Shown here in pieces: positions 1-5,771 of a stretch of DNA of 5,778 nucleotides; position 1 is the first letter of the stretch; each line of letters starts with the position of its first letter. Below the pieces are notes generated by a model that saw only the letters and a list, made by a program, of their open reading frames with translations, made no database searches and had not been told where the DNA came from. The position numbers were made by a program, and so were the translations under genes. Origin of the DNA: Prevotellamassilia sp. (GTDB lineage Bacteria; Bacteroidota; Bacteroidia; Bacteroidales; Bacteroidaceae); assembly GCA_018383375.1 (NCBI GenBank), contig JAHAWW010000065.1, positions 1 to 5,778 of the forward strand. The letters are read 5' to 3'.

Positions 1-1017
1 GCCTCGGGCACGGTGGCAACCTTCAGCGGCTATGTTAAGGCCGAGAACGGCGGTGTCGACGAAAACTTCAACGGCACTGTGACTCTCCACGTCTCAGACC
101 GCCTCGAAACTTTCACCGGACTCAACAACAGCGGCTCGGCCAAGACAATGACCTTCACAGACCGCACCAAAACCATCTTTGAAGGCACCGATGCTGTCGT
201 GAAAGGCCGCTTCACAGTGCGTGTGCCCATTCCGCGCGATATCAGTTATACAAACGATGCCGGCCGGGTGCAGATTTATGCCGTTTCGCTCGACGGCAAG
301 ACCGAGGCCGCCGGCAGAAACACACAGTTTTGTCTCAACGGCACTGACGCCGCTGCTGCCACCGACACGCTCGGACCATCGGTTTTTGTCTATCTCGACA
401 CACCCGACTTCGTGGATGGCGGCATCACCTCAAGCAATCCGGTATTTGGCGCGCAAATCACCGACGAGAGTGGCATCAATGCTTCGGGTAGTGGTGTGGG
501 GCACGACATCGAACTCACCATCGACGGCGACGCCGCCTCTGTCGTGGTGCTCAACGACGACTTCTCTTATGAGTTTGGTAGCTACACCACCGGCCACATT
601 CTCAGACAACTCAACAACCTCACCCTCGGCGAGCACCAACTCACCCTGCGTGTGTGGGACATCAACAATCACCTCACCGTGTCGACCCTCAATTTTTATG
701 TGGGCGACGTGCAACCCTATTTCGACGTCAACGTCAATGTCAACCCGGCCCGCACGTCGACCCGTTTCATGGTGAGCCAAGCCTCGGTGGTCGAAGGGGG
801 CAACAATGTGGTTGAGATTGAAGTCTACGACACCTATGGCCGGCGTGTGTGGACAAAGACCGCATCGCTCGCTTCGGCAAATGCCACCTTAACCTGGGAC
901 CTCACCGACCAGGGCGGTTCGCCCCTTTCGCCCGGACTCTATCTCTATCGCGCCAAACTCACGGGTGAGGGACAGCGCGCCGAAACAGAAACCAAGAAAC
1001 TCATCATCATACGTTAG
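1..1017 (+). CDS. porU: PorU, type IX secretion sortase, C-terminal part (5' end outside window)
   Basis: PorU is the gingipain-like (C25-family) cysteine peptidase that acts at the cell surface as the T9SS sortase, cleaving the C-terminal signal domain of secreted cargo and attaching cargo to A-LPS. The frame is open through base 1, so the GTG at 13 is internal and the gene is truncated by the window edge; 338 codons remain. The catalytic His/Cys domain lies upstream and cannot be checked. Visible parts are a beta-rich region with a YVKAENG start and a VPIPRDISY stretch, an Ig-like region with DESGIN and GVGHDIELTIDGD (about nt 460-540) followed by WDINNH, and a terminal FlgD/CTD-like beta domain (about nt 780-1014) with EVYDTYGRRVW and SPGLYLYRAKL. 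In the family, PorU keeps this CTD and uses it to dock on PorV. That porV follows after 14 nt strongly supports the call. Identification rests on remembered family patterns, not on a search. Confidence 0.9.
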   Translation, partial: ASGTVATFSGYVKAENGGVDENFNGTVTLHVSDRLETFTGLNNSGSAKTMTFTDRTKTIFEGTDAVVKGRFTVRVPIPRDISYTNDAGRVQIYAVSLDGKTEAAGRNTQFCLNGTDAAAATDTLGPSVFVYLDTPDFVDGGITSSNPVFGAQITDESGINASGSGVGHDIELTIDGDAASVVVLNDDFSYEFGSYTTGHILRQLNNLTLGEHQLTLRVWDINNHLTVSTLNFYVGDVQPYFDVNVNVNPARTSTRFMVSQASVVEGGNNVVEIEVYDTYGRRVWTKTASLASANATLTWDLTDQGGSPLSPGLYLYRAKLTGEGQRAETETKKLIIIR

Positions 1018-1031
1018 ACAACTTACAAACC

Positions 1032-2195
1032 ATGAGAAAAAGCATAAGCAAAGCATTCGTCATCGTCATCATGTTTTTGATGTGGCCCGGTGTGGCTCTG
1101 GCCGATGACGACGAGAAAGACCAGTTCAACCCCGTCTATACGGCTGTGACGTCGCAAACCATCACCGCCGACGCCCGTGCCGCCGGTATGGGCGACATGG
1201 GTGCCGCCACTGAGCCGGACGTCAACTCGCAGAGCTGGAACCCCGCCAAATATCCCTTTACCATAAGCCGTGCAGGCGTGTCGCTCAACTACACCCCGTG
1301 GCTTCGCCAACTTGTCAACGACATTGCCCTGCTCAACGCTGCCGGCTATGTGCGCATTGGCGACTATCAAGCCGTCAGCGGTTCGTTGCGTTATTTCACG
1401 CTCGGCGACGTCTCTGCCGGCACCATGACCGTCAAACCCTATGAGTTCGCCGTCGATTTGGCCTATTCGCGTATGCTGAGTGAGAAATTCTCTGCCGCCG
1501 TTGCGCTGCGTTATATGTATTCAGACCTGAGCGGCCACTACAGCGATGAAGTCACGGCCGGTTCAGCGTTTGCCGCAGACATTGCCTGCTACTACAACAA
1601 CTACGTCATGATGGGCAGCCGAGAGTGTATGTTGGCGTTTGGTCTCAACATCAGCAACATCGGCAGCAAAATCAACTATGGTGAAGACTATTCGTATTTC
1701 ATTCCGACCAACCTGCGACTTGGTCTCAGCTACCTCATACCTTTGAATGAGTATAACCGCATCTCGTTCAACGCCGAGGTCAACAAGTTGCTCGTGCCCT
1801 CACGCCCCTTGCAGCGCGAAGACGAAACCAACGAAGAGTATGAGCAGCGACTCAAAGACGACTATTACGACATCTCGTCTATCTCCGGCATCTTCAAGAG
1901 TTTTGGCGACTCCGAACGTGGTTTTAAGGGCGAATTGGAAGAAATCCAATGGAGCGTGGGTGCGGAATACACCTACAACGACAAGTTTTCGCTCCGTGCC
2001 GGTTACCACCACGAAAGCGAGATGCAGGGCAACCGCAAATATTTCACTGTCGGTGCCGGTTTCCGTATGAACGTGATGGCCATCGACGCCGGCTATACTA
2101 TTGCCACCACGCCGAGCAATCCCCTCGACCAGACGCTGCGCGTGTCGCTCACGTTCGATATGGACGGCATCAAAGACCTCTTCCACCGTCGATAA
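1032..2195 (+). CDS. porV: PorV (LptO), T9SS outer-membrane beta-barrel shuttle protein
   Basis: PorV is a FadL-like outer-membrane beta-barrel that collects folded CTD-bearing cargo from the Sov translocon and carries it to the PorU sortase in the attachment complex. The 387-aa product is close to the family's usual size of about 390 aa. Residues 1-24 form a signal peptide: basic MRKSISK, a hydrophobic core, and an A22-L23-A24 cleavage site before an acidic DDDEKD. The family signature spans residues 45-76 (TADARAAGMGDMGAA, then NSQSWNPAKY). The rest is alternating beta-strand sequence, with a charged insert at about residues 258-305 (EDETNEEYEQRLKDDYYD, then ISGIFKSFGD) that I associate with a PorV extracellular loop. 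The C-terminus ends in a beta strand (LRVSLTFDM) plus a short basic tail. The start is fixed by the signal peptide; no Shine-Dalgarno is present, as is normal in Bacteroidota. The 14-nt gap after porU suggests co-transcription. Confidence 0.93.
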   Translation: MRKSISKAFVIVIMFLMWPGVALADDDEKDQFNPVYTAVTSQTITADARAAGMGDMGAATEPDVNSQSWNPAKYPFTISRAGVSLNYTPWLRQLVNDIALLNAAGYVRIGDYQAVSGSLRYFTLGDVSAGTMTVKPYEFAVDLAYSRMLSEKFSAAVALRYMYSDLSGHYSDEVTAGSAFAADIACYYNNYVMMGSRECMLAFGLNISNIGSKINYGEDYSYFIPTNLRLGLSYLIPLNEYNRISFNAEVNKLLVPSRPLQREDETNEEYEQRLKDDYYDISSISGIFKSFGDSERGFKGELEEIQWSVGAEYTYNDKFSLRAGYHHESEMQGNRKYFTVGAGFRMNVMAIDAGYTIATTPSNPLDQTLRVSLTFDMDGIKDLFHRR

Positions 2196-2219
2196 TCCAC
2201 AGACCAAACTCTGATTTGT

Positions 2220-2696
2220 ATGAGAATAAAAGTAGGTATGGGCTACGATGTTCATCAGTTTGCCCAAGGCCGTCAGCTATGGCTTGGCGGCATCCCAATT
2301 CCCCACTTCTGCGGGCTTCTTGGACATAGCGATGCCGACGTGCTCATCCACGCCATCTGCGACGCTCTGCTGGGCGCCGCCGGTCTGCGCGACATTGGTT
2401 ATCATTTTCCCGACACGGCCGACGAGTTTGCCGGAATCGACAGCAAGATATTGCTTGCGCGCGTCGTGGCGTCGCTGGAAGATCGCGGTTGGCGAGTGGG
2501 CAACATCGACGCCACCGTGTGTGCCCAAGCCCCCAAACTCAATCCCCACATCCCCGATATGCAAAAAACACTCGCCGAAGTGTTGCAAATCGCTCCGGCC
2601 GACGTTAATATAAAAGCCACCACCACCGAACACCTCGGTTTCGTGGGGCGAAAAGAAGGCATCGCGGCCTATGCCGTGGCCTTGATAGAACAGTAA
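2220..2696 (+). CDS. ispF: 2-C-methyl-D-erythritol 2,4-cyclodiphosphate synthase (IspF)
   Basis: IspF is a cytosolic homotrimeric enzyme of the MEP pathway. It converts CDP-methylerythritol 2-phosphate to methylerythritol 2,4-cyclodiphosphate with release of CMP, feeding isoprenoid synthesis. At 158 aa it is full length. By alignment from memory with E. coli IspF, the metal ligands are D10 and H12 (in GMGYDVH) and H44; H36-S37 lie in GHSDADV; the DIG/FPDT segment is at 58-66; the AQAPKLNPHIP cytidine-binding region is at 102-112; and the TTTE motif is at 134-137, followed by GFVGRKEGIA. All expected catalytic residues are present. One small variation is H138 where E. coli has Lys (TTTEKLGF). 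It starts 24 nt after porV and ends 20 nt before the lipoprotein gene. The porU-porV-ispF order also occurs in Porphyromonas gingivalis as far as I recall, so this looks like conserved synteny rather than shared function. Confidence 0.97.
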   Translation: MRIKVGMGYDVHQFAQGRQLWLGGIPIPHFCGLLGHSDADVLIHAICDALLGAAGLRDIGYHFPDTADEFAGIDSKILLARVVASLEDRGWRVGNIDATVCAQAPKLNPHIPDMQKTLAEVLQIAPADVNIKATTTEHLGFVGRKEGIAAYAVALIEQ

Positions 2697-2716
2697 TCAT
2701 TCATCACACACAGCTT

Positions 2717-3118
2717 ATGAAAAAACTATTACGACACACCCTTTGTTTAGCCATTGTGCTGCTCACCACAGCCGGCCTCACCTCTTGCGAAGACGAACAC
2801 GACCTATGGATGCGCGACAACATCGTGGGGACATGGCAGATTTATGACGTGCGTAGCTACGACTACAATGTGCCCTATCGCACAGGCGATTTTATGGAGT
2901 TTTTCTACGACGGCACCTATCGTGGCTACGGCCGTAACGGCTTTGACGAATACGGCGACTGGGACGTCACCGACAACATCATTTCGTTTGATTTCAATCA
3001 CGACTACCGCACAGATATGGCAGCCCGCGTCGACGACATAGGTTATAGCTATATGGACCTCGACGTGACGGACTTTTATAATGGTTCGCACTATTACCTC
3101 CGTTTGCGCCGCTATTGA
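2717..3118 (+). CDS. Small Tyr/Asp-rich lipoprotein, lipocalin-like, possibly surface exposed
   Basis: The 133-aa product begins with a lipoprotein signal peptide: basic MKKLLRH, a hydrophobic core, and the lipobox L21-T22-S23-C24. Directly after the lipid-modified cysteine comes EDEHD, an acidic run resembling the Bacteroidota lipoprotein export signal that sends lipoproteins to the outer face of the outer membrane; surface exposure is an inference. The mature part has IVGTW at 36-40, FFYDGTYRGYG at 62-72, a GDWDV turn at 80-84 and strand-like repeats to the C-terminal YYLRLRRY. This pattern (GTW, then a DGT hairpin, then W with alternating strands) is typical of the small lipocalin-like domains common in Bacteroidales lipoproteins. 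The roughly 110-residue mature chain holds about 15 Tyr and 19 Asp, which is unusually rich. I do not recognise a specific family and assign no function. It lies 20 nt after ispF, so co-transcription with the T9SS genes is likely; a role in T9SS is not shown. Confidence 0.85.
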   Translation: MKKLLRHTLCLAIVLLTTAGLTSCEDEHDLWMRDNIVGTWQIYDVRSYDYNVPYRTGDFMEFFYDGTYRGYGRNGFDEYGDWDVTDNIISFDFNHDYRTDMAARVDDIGYSYMDLDVTDFYNGSHYYLRLRRY

Positions 3119-3266
3119 CCAGCGTCAGACCAGTTTTTTGTGCCGAAGAGAAGAGTTCAAAAAGCCGCTTGTCAATGACAAAATCAAGCCAAATAATTTT
3201 TGTTAAAGCCTGACGATGATGAAAATATAGGCTAAACCAGCCCACAAGGCATCTCGGTTTTGCTGC
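3119..3266. other. Intergenic stretch after the lipoprotein gene, no gene seen
   Basis: This is the first part of the 579-nt gap. A TGAC-CAGC-GTCA mini-hairpin overlaps the lipoprotein stop (3116-3127), and a run of six T follows at 3134-3139, but the stem is only 4 bp and is separated from the T-run, so it is at best a weak terminator. A second small hairpin has a TTGTC/GACAA stem (3169-3181). I find no Bacteroides-type promoter with correct spacing and no convincing coding frame on either strand. Confidence 0.6.
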
Positions 3267-3329
3267 CATAAGGCCGGGCGCCACGCTCATAAGGACAGTA
3301 ATTCCTGCCATAAGGACAGTGAAGTCCCC
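3267..3329. repeat. Three-copy 21-bp tandem repeat
   Basis: Three units of 21 bp start at 3267, 3288 and 3309. Each opens with CATAAGG. Units 2 and 3 share a perfect 12-bp core, CATAAGGACAGT, with diverged 9-bp tails, while unit 1 keeps only CATAAGG before a GC-rich tail. A degenerate CACAAGG at 3243-3249, 24 nt before unit 1, may be a decayed fourth copy. The unit length is a multiple of three, so the minus strand reads as a repeating TVLM heptapeptide, but no supported gene uses that frame. The units are adjacent, with no spacer between conserved repeats as a CRISPR array would have. Confidence 0.7.
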
Positions 3330-3357
3330 AATCCATCCATTTATTCGTCTGAAATAC

Positions 3358-3396
3358 AAGAAGGTAGGCCTTTTAGGGCCTACCTTCTTTCTTCTT
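3358..3396 (+). terminator. Strong intrinsic terminator
   Basis: A perfect 13-bp stem pairs AAGAAGGTAGGCC (3358-3370) with GGCCTACCTTCTT (3377-3389) around a 6-nt TTTTAG loop. A T-rich tail, TCTTCTT, follows directly, so the right side reads as a U-rich tract interrupted by C. No comparable U-run lies on the other side, so it acts mainly on + strand transcripts. It is the first good terminator downstream of the porU-porV-ispF-lipoprotein cluster, though it lies about 240 nt past the last stop codon. Confidence 0.85.
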
Positions 3397-3615
3397 ACCC
3401 CAAATTTAACCCCTCAAAGCCAAGAAACAAAAGACAAAAACGCCCCGGCGGTAGGCATGGGGATGTTGGACGTGCGCCCGCACCTCAATCCGCCAAGTTC
3501 ATATGGTGCACCAACACACCTTCCACCTCAACCCGCTATGTCTTTTTGTTGTAATTTCGTTATATATTAAAATCTCATTTACTTTACAAAACAACAATTA
3601 AAACAGGCAAAACAG

Positions 3616-3639
3616 TTAATAGATACTTAATTTGTTAAT
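3616..3639 (+). promoter_or_regulatory. Possible operator: TTAAT direct repeats
   Basis: TTAAT occurs at 3616-3620, 3627-3631 and 3635-3639. The first two start 11 nt apart, the spacing usual for direct-repeat half-sites of OmpR/PhoB-family regulators, and the first and third share GTTAAT. They lie 40-65 nt upstream of the candidate promoter's -7 element. Binding by the RprY-like regulator encoded downstream (autoregulation) is a guess, and the local AT-richness makes chance occurrence easy. Confidence 0.25.
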
Positions 3640-3656
3640 CAATATCGGTCAAACGC

Positions 3657-3687
3657 TTGGCGCTTTGTCGCAACCCCTCTAAATTTG
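3657..3687 (+). promoter_or_regulatory. Candidate Bacteroides-type promoter for the kinase operon
   Basis: TAAATTTG at 3680-3687 matches the Bacteroides -7 consensus TAnnTTTG exactly. A TTGG at 3657-3660 (consensus -33 TTTG, one mismatch) lies 19 nt upstream, inside the 19-21 nt spacing expected. Transcription would start near 3693-3695, only a few bases before the ATG at 3698, giving an almost leaderless mRNA. A match this close to the start codon may be accidental; other AT-rich segments at 3550-3640 could hold the real promoter. Confidence 0.4.
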
Positions 3688-3697
3688 CCGATACATT

Positions 3698-5023
3698 ATG
3701 AGCAAAAAAACGATATACATACTTCTCACCATCTTGAGCTGTTCACTGGCGCTGCTACTCTATCTTGAGTTTTCCTATTTCGGATCGCTCTACCGAATAC
3801 GCCGTGAAAACTTCGACGAGGCCACCGGCCGCGCTCTTTCTCGAGCCGTTCGCGACCTTGAGATTTCCGAAACCAAAGAAGCCCTCTCGCCGGCAGCCAG
3901 AGCTGAACTCGACGCACTCGACGACTCGGCACGAGTCAGAGAAACCCTTGCCATCCTCTATCGGCCGGCCGACAAACCACTGGCCAAGCGCCTTGACTAT
4001 AACAGCCTTGACGCCGCCATCAAGAGCGAGCTAAGCCGTGAAGGCATCAGCCTGCCATATCACTTCCGCATCACCACCTCAGACGGTCGCGAGGTATATC
4101 GCTGTCGCGACTTTGAGCAGGCCGGCGCACAAGACACCTATCGGCAGGAGCTCTTCCCCTCCGACCCCCGTGCACGCACCGGAGTGGTATGGCTTCACTT
4201 CCCCGAAATGAGGCGGTTCATCTTCAACAGTGTTGGGTTTATGATACCCGCCATTGTGCTCACCATCATCGTTTGCGCCATGTTTGGCTTCACCCTTTGG
4301 GCCGTGATGAGGCAGCGCCGGTTGACGGAGATGAAAAATGACTTCATCAACAACATGACCCACGAGTTTAAAACCCCCGTGGCCACCATCTCACTCGCCG
4401 CCCAAATGCTCTCAGACCCGTCGGTGGAGAAAAAGCCCGACACCGTCACCCATCTCTCGTCGGTGATTGCAGACGAAACCAAACGGCTACGCTTCCAGGT
4501 GGAAAAGGTGCTGCAAATGTCTATTCTCGACCGCAAAGCCGCCACCTATCGCAAACGCGAACTCGACATCGACCGCCTCGCCGCCGAAGTGGCTTCGACC
4601 TTCCGCCTGAGAGTGGAAAACGTGGGCGGAACCATCACCACCAGCCTCGACGCAGAAGACATGATGGTCTATGCCGACGAAATGCACCTCAGCGGCGTGC
4701 TCTTCAACCTGCTCGACAACGCACTCAAATATCGCGACCCCGAGCGTGCGCCACATCTCGAAATTGCCACAAGCGTCGAAGGCAACAACGCCGTCATCAC
4801 CGTGTCGGACAACGGCATTGGCATCAAAAAAGAAAACCTAAAGAAAATATTCGAAAAGTTTTATCGTGTACACACCGGCAACCTGCACGACGTGAAAGGC
4901 TTCGGCCTCGGACTGGCCTACGTCAAACGCGTGGTCACCGCACACGGCGGCCATATCACCGCCGAAAGCAAGGCCGGACAAGGCACAAGCTTTATCATTA
5001 CATTACCCACAACAAAAAAATAA
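3698..5023 (+). CDS. rprX: RprX-like membrane sensor histidine kinase
   Basis: This 441-aa inner-membrane kinase autophosphorylates and passes phosphate to the regulator encoded next to it. Transmembrane segments lie at about 5-28 and 174-203, enclosing a periplasmic sensor region of about 145 residues that I do not recognise as a named domain. The HisKA domain holds the phospho-acceptor H222 in NNMTHEFKTPVATI. The HATPase domain shows the N-box (N337, N341 in LFNLLDNALKY), G1 (DNGIGI, 371-376), the F-box (IFEKFYRV, 384-391) and G2 (GFGLGLAYV, 401-409), so the catalytic core is intact. Only about 18 residues separate TM2 from H222, so there is no HAMP domain. The start is set by TM1 beginning at once; no Shine-Dalgarno is visible. 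The rprX assignment rests mainly on the RprY-like partner 9 nt downstream; in Bacteroides fragilis the RprXY pair was found through effects on tetracycline resistance. The signal sensed is unknown. Confidence 0.85.
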   Translation: MSKKTIYILLTILSCSLALLLYLEFSYFGSLYRIRRENFDEATGRALSRAVRDLEISETKEALSPAARAELDALDDSARVRETLAILYRPADKPLAKRLDYNSLDAAIKSELSREGISLPYHFRITTSDGREVYRCRDFEQAGAQDTYRQELFPSDPRARTGVVWLHFPEMRRFIFNSVGFMIPAIVLTIIVCAMFGFTLWAVMRQRRLTEMKNDFINNMTHEFKTPVATISLAAQMLSDPSVEKKPDTVTHLSSVIADETKRLRFQVEKVLQMSILDRKAATYRKRELDIDRLAAEVASTFRLRVENVGGTITTSLDAEDMMVYADEMHLSGVLFNLLDNALKYRDPERAPHLEIATSVEGNNAVITVSDNGIGIKKENLKKIFEKFYRVHTGNLHDVKGFGLGLAYVKRVVTAHGGHITAESKAGQGTSFIITLPTTKK

Positions 5024-5032
5024 TCAAAGACT

Positions 5033-5734
5033 ATGACAGACCACAAAATGAAAGTGCTTCTCTGTGAAGACGACGAAAACCTCGGTATGCTCCTCCGTGA
5101 ATATCTGCAGGCCAAAGGCTACGACACCGAACTCTATGGCGACGGCGAAGCCGGATATAAGGCCTTCATGAAAGAAAAATTCGACATCTGTGTGTTTGAC
5201 GTGATGATGCCCCGCAAAGACGGTTTCACCCTGGCCAAAGAAATCCGCCAGACCAACCAAGACGTGCCCATCATCTTCCTCACCGCCAAGACGCTCAAGG
5301 AAGATATCCTCGAAGGCTTCAAGATTGGCGCTGACGACTATCTCACCAAGCCCTTCTCGATGGAAGAACTCACCTTCCGCATGGAAGCCATCCTGCGCCG
5401 CGTGAAAGGCAAGAAGACACGCGACCGTACGCTCTATCGCATCGGGTCGTTCACCTTCGACACCCAGAAACAAATACTCTCGCGCGAAGGCGTTTCCGTG
5501 AAACTCACGACAAAAGAGAGCGAACTGCTCGGCCTGCTCTGTGCGCACGCCAACGAAATCCTGCAACGCGACTATGCCTTGAAGACTATTTGGATAGACG
5601 ACAACTATTTCAACGCGCGCTCAATGGACGTCTACATCACCAAGTTGCGCAAACATCTCAAGGACGACGAAAACGTGGAGATTATCAACATCCACGGCAA
5701 GGGCTACAAACTCATCACGCCCGACGCAGACTGA
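5033..5734 (+). CDS. rprY: RprY-like OmpR-family response regulator
   Basis: This is a cytoplasmic DNA-binding regulator of 233 aa, the usual OmpR-family size. The receiver domain (about 6-125) has the acidic pocket E12-D13-D14, phospho-acceptor D56 in FDVMMP, T84 in FLTAKT and K106 in TKPF. The C-terminal winged-helix domain (about 135-229) has TTKESELLGLLCAHANEIL, the recognition-helix region NARSMDVYITKLRKHL (194-209) and the wing HGKGYKL (221-227). The segments LLCEDDENLGMLLREYLQAK and TLKEDILEGFKIGADDY match RprY of Bacteroides and Porphyromonas as I remember it. The start could be M1 at 5033 or M6 at 5048 (MKVLLCEDD); M1 leaves a 9-nt gap after the kinase, and neither has a Shine-Dalgarno. 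RprY is linked in the literature to stress and metabolic gene control in Bacteroidales; targets cannot be read from here. Confidence 0.93.
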   Translation: MTDHKMKVLLCEDDENLGMLLREYLQAKGYDTELYGDGEAGYKAFMKEKFDICVFDVMMPRKDGFTLAKEIRQTNQDVPIIFLTAKTLKEDILEGFKIGADDYLTKPFSMEELTFRMEAILRRVKGKKTRDRTLYRIGSFTFDTQKQILSREGVSVKLTTKESELLGLLCAHANEILQRDYALKTIWIDDNYFNARSMDVYITKLRKHLKDDENVEIINIHGKGYKLITPDAD

Positions 5735-5760
5735 CAATAAGCACTCTTTTTGCGCAATAA

Positions 5761-5771
5761 CCGTAAAACGG
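5761..5771. other. Small hairpin at the right window edge
   Basis: CCGT-AAA-ACGG forms a 4-bp stem with a 3-nt loop about 27 nt after the regulator stop. The sequence ends at 5778, so I cannot tell whether this is part of a terminator. A T5 run lies before it (around 5748-5751), not after it, which argues against a complete + strand terminator inside the window. Confidence 0.25.

Larger units (their letters stand above)
3397..3697. other. Upstream region of the rprXY-like operon
   Basis: About 300 nt separate the terminator from the kinase start. The first part (to about 3535) is mixed and C-rich, with a small GTGC-GCCC-GCAC hairpin (3472-3483) and adjacent short palindromes CATATG and GGTGCACC (3500-3512). 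From about 3540 it becomes strongly AT-rich, as is typical of a Bacteroidota promoter region. No coding sequence is supported. The upstream open frame that crosses the terminator lacks any recognisable protein character. Confidence 0.6.

Noticed and set aside
13..15. GTG as a true start codon for the first gene
   Set aside because: The frame is open back to base 1 and the encoded sequence begins in the middle of a PorU-like region, so the real start is outside the window.
3116..3139. Terminator directly at the lipoprotein stop
   Set aside because: The stem is only 4 bp (TGAC/GTCA) and lies 6 nt away from the T-run, too weak to call.
3267..3329. CRISPR-like array
   Set aside because: Units are directly adjacent with a 21-nt period and only 7-12 conserved bases; there are no unique spacers of proper length and no cas gene in the window.
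2994..3359. Minus-strand 121-aa open frame
   Set aside because: It overlaps the 3' end of the lipoprotein gene in antisense, owes its repeat to the 21-bp DNA repeat, and has no recognisable family or upstream promoter with good spacing.
3319..3570. Plus-strand 83-aa open frame in the intergenic region
   Set aside because: It runs straight through the strong terminator hairpin, is rich in Pro and low-complexity residues, and has no recognisable domain or signal.
3731..3742. Lipobox-like ILSC at residues 12-15 of the kinase
   Set aside because: Histidine kinases use this first segment as an uncleaved transmembrane helix, the hydrophobic stretch continues past the Cys, and the -2 Leu fits a lipobox poorly.
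5024..5566. Long minus-strand open frame opposite the response regulator (180 aa), with similar ones opposite porV, ispF and the kinase
   Set aside because: They are antisense shadows of strongly recognised genes, produced by the GC-rich third positions. None shows a protein family pattern.
3698..5734. PorY/PorX, the two-component pair known to influence T9SS genes
   Set aside because: The regulator ends in an OmpR-type winged helix. PorX has a receiver fused to a PglZ-type domain. The sequence fits RprY far better.
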